Origin: Firmicutes bacterium UBA3910
Lineage (GTDB): Bacteria > Bacillota > Limnochordia > Darwinibacteriales > Darwinibacteriaceae
Assembly (NCBI GenBank): GCA_002391465.1
Contig: DGFC01000014.1
Coordinates: forward strand, 7,008-16,167
Length of the DNA stretch: 9,160 nucleotides
Direction: 5' to 3'
Position numbers and translations under genes: made by a program. Of the stretch, positions 1 through 6,106 are shown piece after piece (positions within the stretch are counted from its first letter, which is position 1; each line of letters starts with the position of its first letter). The notes beneath the pieces were generated by a model that was not told the DNA's origin, ran no database searches, and worked only from the letters and a program-made list of their open reading frames with translations.

Positions 1-12
1 TATAAGAGACAG
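1..12. other. Tn5/Nextera mosaic-end remnant (library adapter)
   Basis: The first 12 bases, TATAAGAGACAG, equal the last 12 bases of the 19-base Tn5 mosaic end used in tagmentation libraries. The reverse complement of the full 19-base element closes the other end of the window, so both ends are bounded by the same element in inverted orientation. These bases should not be read as genome. They happen to leave the reading frame of the solute-binding protein open, so translating through them would add three or four false residues. Confidence 0.93.
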
Positions 13-328
13 CGATTACGACGCATCCATCATTGGCCTGGCAGGCCGGCTCGATCCCCATGCCATTTTAGTGCGCTACACCAGTGGAAACAGCCGCAAC
101 TTTTTCAACTTCTCAGATGAACGCTACGATGCCTTAATTTCAGCAGGCCTCTTGGCAACCGGAGAGGAGAGGCGGCAGATTTATTTAGCTGCCCAGGAGA
201 TTTTGGCCCAGCAGCTGCCGGGCGTGTTTGTGATGGATCCCCCCCAGCTTGCGGTTATGGCAGCAGACATTGAAGGATGGGAGGCCTATCCCACCTATGT
301 TGTGGATTTGGCTAGATTGTATCAGTAG
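13..328 (+). CDS. Family-5 extracellular solute-binding protein of an ABC importer, C-terminal fragment
   Basis: Only the last 104 or so codons are present; the N-terminal part, with any signal peptide, lies outside the window. The frame is open from the adapter junction to TAG at 326-328, beginning DYDASIIGLAGRLDP. That stretch resembles the C-terminal lobe of SBP_bac_5 proteins, where a D-Y-D sequence and a following DP are common. Next come NFFNFSDERYDALI, a helix with repeated Gln/Ala (QIYLAAQEILAQQLPGVFV) and the terminal strand region ending DLARLYQ. Proteins of this family capture dipeptides, oligopeptides, nickel complexes or oligosaccharides outside the membrane and deliver them to a DppB/DppC-type permease pair. 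The two permeases follow directly, 17 bases downstream, on the same strand. The visible part does not reveal the ligand. The truncation is caused by the library cut, not by a mutation. Family assignment is fairly secure from the fragment plus context. Confidence 0.85.
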
Positions 329-345
329 GGAGTATGGTGCAGTAA

Positions 346-1266
346 ATGAAACGGTACTTGGGACAGAAACTGATTAGCTTCGTGTTAACGATTGTAATCG
401 CCAATTTGGCAGCCTTTCTCATCCTCAACGTTTTGCCCGGTGATCCTGCCCTGTTGATGCTGGGTACCGAGGGCAGTGCTGAAGCATACGCCCGCTTGCG
501 CAGTGAGTTGAATTTGGATCAACCCCCGCTCGTGCGCTACTTCACCTGGCTTTTTCAGTTCTTCCGAGGCCAGTGGGGTGTTTCTGTCCGTTATTCCATG
601 CCGGTCAGGGAGTTGGTGGCCAGTGCCTTTCCCTTATCCTTAACTTTAGCAGTGCTTGCGGTGGGGACAGCTGTTGTTATAGCTGTTCCCACCGGCATGT
701 TCATGGCAGTGCGCCCCAGAAGCCCACTTGGCCGTTTGTTCTCCTGGTTTACCCAGGTTGGGATGGCCCTGCCCCAGTTTTGGGTTGGCTTACTTCTGAT
801 TCAGGTATTCGCGGTGCAGTTAGGCCTGCTGCCGGCGGGTGGGAACATGGGGTGGGTGAGCTTCATTTTGCCCGTCGCCACCTTGGCCCTGCCCAGGACG
901 TCCATTTTCAGCCGGATGGTGAAGACCGGCATGGCCCAAACCCTACAGCAGGATTACATTCGAACTGCCTTTGCCAAAGGCCTACCAGCTCGGGTTGTGT
1001 ATTTCAAACACAGCCTTCGTAACGGCTCCCTGGCCCTGGCCACCATTGCCGGGCTCCAGTTTTCCCAGCTTTTCGCCGGTACAATCGTGGTGGAGCATGT
1101 CTTCGGCCTGCCCGGTCTTGGGAGACTTTTGCTCACGGGCGTTCTAGCCAGAGATGTGCCCTTGGTGCAGGCCTTGATTATGCTGGTTGTTTTGATGATT
1201 TTACTGTTCAATCTGCTGTTTGATCTAGCTTTGGGACTTTTAGATCCCAGACTGCGCTACGAGTGA
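346..1266 (+). CDS. ABC importer permease, DppB/OppB type
   Basis: A 306-residue integral membrane protein, the normal size for DppB-type permeases. Hydrophobic segments lie at about residues 9-30, 97-120, 133-158, 171-190, 230-255 and 275-298, giving the usual six helices. After helix 1 comes LPGDPA (29-34), typical of this family. The cytoplasmic EAA coupling loop that contacts the ATPase is seen at about 203-225 (DYIRTAFAKGLPARVVYFKH). The C-terminus LLDPRLRYE is also typical. The ATG at 346 is preferred because the in-frame GTG nine bases upstream runs at once into a stop; AGGGAG at 327-332 is a possible but rather distant ribosome site. It lies between the binding protein and the DppC-type partner, so it should form one half of the translocation channel. 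Substrate is unresolved: peptide, nickel or sugar transporters all use this fold. Confidence 0.93.
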   Translation: MKRYLGQKLISFVLTIVIANLAAFLILNVLPGDPALLMLGTEGSAEAYARLRSELNLDQPPLVRYFTWLFQFFRGQWGVSVRYSMPVRELVASAFPLSLTLAVLAVGTAVVIAVPTGMFMAVRPRSPLGRLFSWFTQVGMALPQFWVGLLLIQVFAVQLGLLPAGGNMGWVSFILPVATLALPRTSIFSRMVKTGMAQTLQQDYIRTAFAKGLPARVVYFKHSLRNGSLALATIAGLQFSQLFAGTIVVEHVFGLPGLGRLLLTGVLARDVPLVQALIMLVVLMILLFNLLFDLALGLLDPRLRYE

Positions 1267-1273
1267 AGGGAGG
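1266..1273 (+). promoter_or_regulatory. Ribosome binding site fixing the DppC-type start
   Basis: AAGGGAGG ends seven bases before ATG 1281. The frame is open further upstream to a GTG at 1263 that overlaps the stop of the preceding gene, but that GTG has no comparable site at a suitable distance. ATG 1281 is therefore the better start. Confidence 0.8.
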
Positions 1274-1280
1274 TTGGAGC

Positions 1281-2063
1281 ATGGTTATGCGGCGATGGGG
1301 TACTGTTATTTTAGGCCTCGTTTTTCTTTTGACTGTTCTTAGTTTCTTTTATACTCCTTATCGACCGGAGCAGATTCAGATCTCCCGCCGCCTGCAGCCC
1401 CCCTCTCGGCTGCATTTCTTTGGCACCGATCATCTGGGTCGGGACATTTTCAGCCGTCTTCTGGTGGGAGGCCGCGTCTCCCTTCTGATAGGGGTGGGAG
1501 CGGTACTCCTTGGGGCAGTGGGGGGGATTGTGTTGGGAATGGCGGCAGGATTTGTGGGGAATTTCGTTGATGAGCTGGTAATGCGGGTGAGTGATGGGAT
1601 GCAGAGCCTGCCATCGATCCTGTTAGCTTTGCTCTTTGCCACCGTCTGGCAGCCGGGTCCGGTTGTCATTCTCTGGGCGATTGCGGTGGGAAACATCCCC
1701 ATCTTCCTGCGCCTAACACGAAATCAAGTACTGAGCATCAAGAAAAGGCCTTACGTAGAAGCGGCGCAGGCGTTGGGGAACGGCAGTGGGGGGATTATCT
1801 GGCGCCATATCCTGCCCAACATTAAAGATGCTTTGATCGTGCAGTTTTCGGTGAGTCTGGCTGGGGCTATTCTTGCCGAATCTTCCTTAAGCTATTTGGG
1901 CGTAGGTATTCAGCCGCCCCATCCCAGTTGGGGCGGGATGCTGCGGGAAGCTCAAGCTTACGCCTCCATGGCACCCTGGCTCGTTGTTGTGCCCGGCTTG
2001 GCAATTGGCTTGACTGTGATTGGCTTCAATCTTTTGGGTTCTGGCTGGACGAACGGCAGGTAA
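1281..2063 (+). CDS. ABC importer permease, DppC/OppC type (C-terminus possibly frameshifted)
   Basis: The 260-residue product is the partner of the preceding DppB-type permease and starts 14 bases after it. One hydrophobic segment lies at 8-24. The family hallmark FGTDHLGRDIFSRLL follows at about 47-61, then membrane segments near 64-92, 110-142, 185-208 and 232-253. The EAA coupling loop is at about 157-180 (PYVEAAQALG...WRHILPN), followed by SSLSYLGVGIQPP (201-213) and PSWGGML (215-221), both strongly typical. The ending is odd. DppC proteins usually close with something like GDWLRDRLDPR, whereas this reading ends LLGSGWTNGR. In another frame the DNA from 2039 reads FWLDERQVTPVRAR and stays open to 2092, suggesting one base may be missing near 2037-2040. 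No matching DppD/DppF ATPase follows. The substrate cannot be told. Confidence 0.92.
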   Translation: MVMRRWGTVILGLVFLLTVLSFFYTPYRPEQIQISRRLQPPSRLHFFGTDHLGRDIFSRLLVGGRVSLLIGVGAVLLGAVGGIVLGMAAGFVGNFVDELVMRVSDGMQSLPSILLALLFATVWQPGPVVILWAIAVGNIPIFLRLTRNQVLSIKKRPYVEAAQALGNGSGGIIWRHILPNIKDALIVQFSVSLAGAILAESSLSYLGVGIQPPHPSWGGMLREAQAYASMAPWLVVVPGLAIGLTVIGFNLLGSGWTNGR

Positions 2064-2105
2064 CACCTGTTCGGGCTAGAATAGAGAAGTAAAGAGAAAT
2101 CTGCT

Positions 2106-2115
2106 AAAGGGGTGG
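2106..2115 (+). promoter_or_regulatory. Ribosome binding site supporting a GTG start
   Basis: AAAGGGGTGG lies just before GTG 2120, with seven bases between the G-run and the start codon. It is close to the ideal AAAGGAGGTG and is the reason for accepting GTG rather than a later ATG; the first residues after it already fit the ATPase fold. Confidence 0.75.
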
Positions 2116-2119
2116 TCCG

Positions 2120-2860
2120 GTGCTCAAGCTGGAAAGAGTGGCGAAGAAGTACAAAGGGGCAGGCAGGTATGCCGTCCACTATCTCGATTTGGACATACCG
2201 CGGGGCGAAATTTTTGGGTTTTTGGGCCCTAACGGTGCTGGTAAAACCACTACCATCAAGATGATAGTAGGCCTTTTAGAACCGGACCAGGGGAAAATCC
2301 AGGTCAACGGTTTTGATGTGACTGAGGATCCGGTGGGAGCTAAACGCTCCTGTGGTTTTGTGCCCGACAACCCGGAACTGTATCCCCGTTTGACCGGAAT
2401 TGAGTATCTAAATCTGATGGGCGATGTGTATCAGGTACCGGGTGACCTGCGGAAAAAGCGCATTGATTACTATCTGAACATGTTTGAACTTACCGGAGCG
2501 GTGGGTGACTTGATTCAAAGCTATTCCCGGGGAATGAGGCAGAAACTTGCTTTAACTGGTGCCCTGCTCCATAACCCGCCTCTATTTATCCTCGATGAGC
2601 CCATGGTGGGTTTGGATCCGAAATCATCCCACCTTTTCAAGGAGGTAATGCGGGAGCATGTGCGGGAGGGGAACACTGTCTTTTTCTCCACGCACGTACT
2701 GGAAGTGGCGGAGAAATTCTGCGATCGGGTGGGGATCATTCATAACGGAAAACTGATCGCTTGTGGCACCCTGGAAGAGCTGCGGGAGCAATCACAGCAG
2801 GAGGACTCCAGCTTAGAGAAGATCTTCCTGCAGCTCACCGAGGAAGGTGAGCGGCCATGA
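2120..2860 (+). CDS. ABC-2-type transporter ATP-binding protein
   Basis: A complete 246-residue nucleotide-binding subunit. Walker A is GPNGAGKTT (36-44, Lys42). The ABC signature is the YSRGMRQK variant (135-142). Walker B is LFILDEP (155-161, catalytic Glu160), then the D-loop GLDP (164-167) and the switch His192. The Q-loop region reads GFVPDNPELYP (79-89), with an acidic residue where many ABC proteins have glutamine; EcsA/CcmA/BcrA-like ATPases are known to vary here. It should hydrolyse ATP on the cytoplasmic side to drive the permease encoded next, whose ATG overlaps this gene's TGA as ATGA, implying translational coupling and a two-gene transporter. It starts 56 bases after the DppC-type gene, but its sequence type is that of exporters rather than DppD/DppF, so it is unlikely to energise that importer. 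Substrate unknown. Confidence 0.95.
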   Translation: MLKLERVAKKYKGAGRYAVHYLDLDIPRGEIFGFLGPNGAGKTTTIKMIVGLLEPDQGKIQVNGFDVTEDPVGAKRSCGFVPDNPELYPRLTGIEYLNLMGDVYQVPGDLRKKRIDYYLNMFELTGAVGDLIQSYSRGMRQKLALTGALLHNPPLFILDEPMVGLDPKSSHLFKEVMREHVREGNTVFFSTHVLEVAEKFCDRVGIIHNGKLIACGTLEELREQSQQEDSSLEKIFLQLTEEGERP

Positions 2861-4536
2861 GAAACAGGCTCTGGAGCGTCTATCTGTCCCTGCTCAACAT
2901 GCAGTACGGAGTATCGGTGTTGCGGCACCGCTACCTCAAGGAACGCAGACGCCTCTGGGAACTGCTGCTCCTCACCGTGACGCTCATACCCTTTGGTGTG
3001 ATTATGTTCAGGTTCTTCTGGAGCATGGCGGAAATGCTGTTTGTTGGGGGCCTTGGGCTGGGACAGCCCCATGTGGCTTTGGTGTACGGTGCTGTTATGG
3101 CGTCATTAATCACCCTGTTCTTTGGTTTTCTCTCTGTCCTTTCCGCCTTTTACTTCAGTACCGATCTGGAGCTCTTGGTCACGCTGCCCTTGAGCTCAAC
3201 CGAAATACTTCTAGTTAAATTCGCGGTGGTTTTGACGGGGAAATACGCCATCAACCTGCTAATTCTGCTCCCATTCTGGCTGCGCTACGGCATTTTGGCC
3301 AAGGCAGGCGTGGGTTACGTTATAAGTGCGGTCCTTGTCTTTTTGCTGCTGCCAGTTATCCCGCTCCTAATTGCCAGTGTAATCATGGTCCTTTTGATGC
3401 GGGTGGTGAACCTGAGCCGTCACCGGGACAAGTTGACCTTGATCGGTGGCCTTTTAGTTGTTGGCCTTTCCATCGGTTTTCAAGTGTGGTTGAGCACCAA
3501 TGTGGGTGAGGGGGATCCGCAGCAAATGCTGGAGCTGCTCCTCAGCCAGACGGAAGGCCTGGTGCGAGCGGTAGGACGTGTGTTTCCAACGGCAATTTGG
3601 GCAGCCCGGGCCATGGCCCAGGCCCATACGCTGCAGGGTTGGCTGAACTTTGGTCTACTAGCGGGGGCTAGTCTGCTGGGTTTAGGTGCTCTCATGTTCA
3701 TCGGCAAGCGTGTCTTTTTGGCAAGCATCCTGCAGGGGTTTGAGGCCAGTAAGGGTTCTGCCGGGAAAAGACGGGCAAAGGGCACTGTGAAAAGCCGTCC
3801 AGTCTTAGGAACGCTCAGCCTGTTGGAAGTTCGCCTCTTTTTGCGGGACCCCAACTACGCCCTGAACGGTCTGGTGGGGTATGTGATGTTTCCCATTCTG
3901 TTTGCCGTGTCCCTGTTTACCCAGGAGTTCACCGGCAGTCCGTTAGAGCTCTTGGCCACCCTTGAACTGCCATCCATGTTCATTTTCGGTGTGATCGTTC
4001 TATATGTCACGGCTATGGTTGCCATGTCCATGATTCCCTCCACCACGTTTTCCCGGGAGGGGAAGTACCTGTGGTTTGTGCGCAGTCTCCCCCTCAAGCT
4101 GGAAGAAGTGATTCTGTCTAGGGCTTTGGCGGCCGCAGGTGTGAATCTGGTAGGCTGCCTGGTGGGTGTGCTGCCCATGGCCTATTTGGCCCGCTGGCAG
4201 TGGGGCAGTGTGCTTCTCGGTGTCCTGCTCGGGGCTCTGCTCAGCCTGGTCTGGGCTGTCTCCTTGATCCTGTGGGATTTGAGGCGTCCCATGCTCGATT
4301 GGGTCAATCCCATTCGGGCGGTTAAGTCCAATCTGAACGCGGTTGTGGGCTTAGCGGCCAGCATGGTCTTGGTTGGGGCGTTGGGTGTTATCAGTTTCCG
4401 TCTCTCCCAGGGCTCCTCAGCCTGGCTTGTTCCGGTGCTTTTGGGTTTAGTGGGCCTGGCGCTGGCAGCGGTCAACTACTACGTACTGCAGCGCTTTGGC
4501 CGCAAACAGTGGAGGCAGATCGAAGGCGGCATGTGA
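2857..4536 (+). CDS. Large ABC-2-type transporter permease, 559 residues
   Basis: A highly hydrophobic protein with about twelve membrane segments (near 34-56, 74-100, 120-142, 152-182, 193-212, 265-283, 338-356, 372-394, 425-445, 448-474, 496-515 and 521-543). A basic cytoplasmic linker lies around 296-315 (SKGSAGKRRAKGTVKSR). Roughly twice the length of a simple ABC-2 permease, it seems to be two fused halves: FSTDLELL..LPLSSTEILLVK (100-121) recurs in altered form as FSREGKYL..LPLKLEEVILSR (398-422). The start overlaps the ATPase stop (ATGA), so the two proteins surely work together. One polypeptide could supply both halves of the channel, probably an exporter or a membrane-protein-processing transporter. 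It most resembles uncharacterised large ABC-2 permeases found in Bacillota, and an EcsB-like role is possible. The cargo is unknown. Confidence 0.88.
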   Translation: MRNRLWSVYLSLLNMQYGVSVLRHRYLKERRRLWELLLLTVTLIPFGVIMFRFFWSMAEMLFVGGLGLGQPHVALVYGAVMASLITLFFGFLSVLSAFYFSTDLELLVTLPLSSTEILLVKFAVVLTGKYAINLLILLPFWLRYGILAKAGVGYVISAVLVFLLLPVIPLLIASVIMVLLMRVVNLSRHRDKLTLIGGLLVVGLSIGFQVWLSTNVGEGDPQQMLELLLSQTEGLVRAVGRVFPTAIWAARAMAQAHTLQGWLNFGLLAGASLLGLGALMFIGKRVFLASILQGFEASKGSAGKRRAKGTVKSRPVLGTLSLLEVRLFLRDPNYALNGLVGYVMFPILFAVSLFTQEFTGSPLELLATLELPSMFIFGVIVLYVTAMVAMSMIPSTTFSREGKYLWFVRSLPLKLEEVILSRALAAAGVNLVGCLVGVLPMAYLARWQWGSVLLGVLLGALLSLVWAVSLILWDLRRPMLDWVNPIRAVKSNLNAVVGLAASMVLVGALGVISFRLSQGSSAWLVPVLLGLVGLALAAVNYYVLQRFGRKQWRQIEGGM

Positions 4537-4572
4537 TTTTGAACAAGTGGAGTAGGAAAGGAGCAAGCTGAA

Positions 4573-5520
4573 ATGAGTGGTTATGTACGGCGGGAGTATC
4601 CAGAGTGGTCCTGGTCCTTTTCCAGGCAGCAGACGTTTATGGCCTGCCCCAGGCGCTATTATTACCATTACTACGGTTCCCACAACGGTTGGGAGTTCCA
4701 AGCACCGCGAGAGGCGGCCCTCGCCTACCGTTTAAAGAAGCTGACCAATCTGTACCTTGTGCTGGGTGAAGCGGTACACAAGTGTGCGGAGCAGATGGTG
4801 GAGGCGGTGCAGATGGGTTACGCCTTGCCCACGGCCGAAACGGTGGAAGGAGAAATTAGGCGGGTGCTGCGGCAGGTGTGGAAATCGTCCCGGGACAACC
4901 AGGCTCTGTTTCTCCAACGGCCGAATCGGGTGGCCATGCTCCACGAGTTTTACTACGGCATGGAAATCCGCGACGAAGTGATTGAGAAAATAAACGCTCG
5001 AGCTTCCGCTTCCGCAAAAGGCCTGGTGGCCTCACCCATCTGGTCGATGCTGGCTGAAGAAGGGGCGGAGATTGTGAGCTATGAGCAGTTTGATACATTC
5101 CCCATCGGAGACACTCCAGTTTACGCCATACCAGACTTGCTGTTTAGGACAGCTCATGAGCAATGGATAATTGTGGATTGGAAGACGGGGGAAGAGGTGG
5201 AGGACAATAAAGAACAGGTTGCCTTGTATGCCCTGTATGTGCAGAAAAAACATGGGGTGCCTGCAGAATCTATTTTAGGCCGCCTGGAATATCTGAACTT
5301 AGGGGAAACCCGCGAGCTCACCTTCACCCAGGACGAGTTGGAGCAGGTGAAAGCATACGCACTGGACAGTATGGCCGATCTGCGCAGTTATCTTAGGGAC
5401 CCTGTGCAGAACATCGCTAAGCCTAAGGAAGAATTTCCCCTCACCGAATTTCGCCAGCAGTGTCCGTGGTGCAGTTTCTACGAGTTGTGCCAGGAAGAAC
5501 TGGCTGAAAGCGTGTCGTAG
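4573..5520 (+). CDS. PD-(D/E)XK nuclease of the RecB/Cas4 superfamily with Fe-S cysteines
   Basis: A 315-residue free-standing nuclease. SFSRQQTFMACPRRYYYHYYG (about 15-35) is the opening seen in RecB-family exonucleases and the AddB C-terminus. The active-site series follows: GEAVH (His69), IPDLL (Asp188), VDWKTG (Asp202, Lys204) and EQVALYALY (Gln215, Tyr219). Four cysteines, Cys25 and then Cys297-x2-Cys300-x5-Cys306, match the pattern that holds a 4Fe-4S cluster in AddB and Cas4. It should cut DNA with divalent metal; by family knowledge this is exonuclease-like end processing in repair. There is no helicase domain, and no cas genes or CRISPR repeats are visible, so a Cas4 role in spacer acquisition is not supported here. 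AAAGGAG at 4557-4563 lies nine bases before ATG 4573. The gene begins 36 bases after the ABC-2 permease and may be cotranscribed with it. It converges on ogt across one base. Confidence 0.9.
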   Translation: MSGYVRREYPEWSWSFSRQQTFMACPRRYYYHYYGSHNGWEFQAPREAALAYRLKKLTNLYLVLGEAVHKCAEQMVEAVQMGYALPTAETVEGEIRRVLRQVWKSSRDNQALFLQRPNRVAMLHEFYYGMEIRDEVIEKINARASASAKGLVASPIWSMLAEEGAEIVSYEQFDTFPIGDTPVYAIPDLLFRTAHEQWIIVDWKTGEEVEDNKEQVALYALYVQKKHGVPAESILGRLEYLNLGETRELTFTQDELEQVKAYALDSMADLRSYLRDPVQNIAKPKEEFPLTEFRQQCPWCSFYELCQEELAESVS

Positions 5521-5521
5521 C

Positions 5522-6019
5522 CTAGGCGAAGAAGTTCGGTGCCAGCGAAACGTTCTCCAGTTCCAAAAGGAGCCTTTTGCGATTGATCCCGCCGCCGTAG
5601 CCCCCAAGCCAGTTAGTGCCTAACACGCGGTGGCAGGGGATAATCACGCTGATGGGATTGGCACCCACCGCCTGGCCGATGGCTCGGTACGCCTTGGAGT
5701 TGATGGCAGCACCGATCTGTTTGTATGTGCTCACTTCGCCGTGTTTGATGTTCTGTATTTCCCGCCAGACGCTCACTTGAAAGGGAGTACCGTACAGCTT
5801 AAGTGGGAAGGTCCAGTCAACTTTCCTACCGGAAAAATAGGCAGCCAAAGCGCCCTCGAGCTCAGCAGGGAGGGTGCCCATTCGAGCTGTTTTGTCTGGG
5901 ATCCGTTTACTTACCCAACCTTTCCCGTGTTCCTCGTCAAAACTCGCATAAACCAATTTCTCATCCTCAAACCAGAAATAAAGGGTTCCTATGGGCGACT
6001 GATAGATTGAGTGCAGCAT
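5522..6019 (-). CDS. ogt: Methylated-DNA--protein-cysteine S-methyltransferase (Ogt type)
   Basis: A complete 165-residue suicide repair enzyme that moves the alkyl group of O6-alkylguanine (and O4-alkylthymine) to its own cysteine. Residues 1-70 are the variable N-terminal domain. From about 75 the conserved domain begins, GTPFQVSVWREIQNIKHGEV, with the helix-turn-helix that enters the DNA minor groove (STYKQIGAAI to YRAIGQAVGANP, about 97-122). Arg112 fits the arginine finger and Asn121 the hinge. The active-site box is IPCHRV (127-132, nucleophile Cys129), then GGYGGGINRKRLLLE. The ATG at 6019 is preceded on its strand by AAGGGGAG (6027-6034), seven bases away. No AdaA-like regulatory domain is fused, so it looks like plain Ogt. 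It is divergent from the MATE gene and convergent with the nuclease, with only base 5521 between the stops. Confidence 0.96.
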   Translation of the reverse strand: MLHSIYQSPIGTLYFWFEDEKLVYASFDEEHGKGWVSKRIPDKTARMGTLPAELEGALAAYFSGRKVDWTFPLKLYGTPFQVSVWREIQNIKHGEVSTYKQIGAAINSKAYRAIGQAVGANPISVIIPCHRVLGTNWLGGYGGGINRKRLLLELENVSLAPNFFA

Positions 6020-6044
6020 AATTCTACTCCCCTTCCCTGGATAA

Positions 6045-6053
6045 TGGTATAAT
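6045..6053 (+). promoter_or_regulatory. Extended -10 promoter for the MATE-dehydrogenase operon
   Basis: TGGTATAAT carries a perfect -10 hexamer (TATAAT, 6048-6053) with the TG of an extended -10 element. I see no good -35 hexamer at the usual distance, which extended -10 promoters can tolerate. Transcription would start near 6060, about 45 bases before the MATE start. The element sits between two divergent genes, next to the ribosome site of ogt on the other strand. Confidence 0.6.
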
Positions 6054-6106
6054 AGTTCTCAGTACAGCAAGGATTATCCTGCACTGTTTGGAAAGGTGTG
6101 ATGCCC

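Noticed and set aside
954..1211. Long open frames antisense to the permease genes (and similar ones elsewhere)
   Set aside because: Their translations show no recognisable domain, are rich in Arg/Pro/Ser/Thr as expected of shadow frames, and lie opposite clearly coding sequence.
2050..2073. Imperfect hairpin over the DppC-type stop codon (CGAAC, bulge GGC, AGGT, loop, ACCT, GTTCG)
   Set aside because: It could be a terminator or attenuator, but there is no T-run after it, the stem is broken by a three-base bulge, and much of it lies in coding sequence.
2077..2082. TAGAAT as a -10 box for the ABC-2 pair
   Set aside because: Five of six bases match, but there is no TG extension and no -35-like hexamer at 16-18 bases upstream, so I cannot support a promoter here.
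4573..5520. Assignment of the nuclease as Cas4 of a CRISPR system
   Set aside because: Cysteine pattern and active site are shared with AddB and other RecB-like nucleases; the protein is longer than usual Cas4, and no repeat array or other cas gene is visible.
5520..5527. Palindrome GCCTAGGC between the convergent stop codons
   Set aside because: Eight bases with no loop and no T-run; too short for a terminator or a supported binding site.
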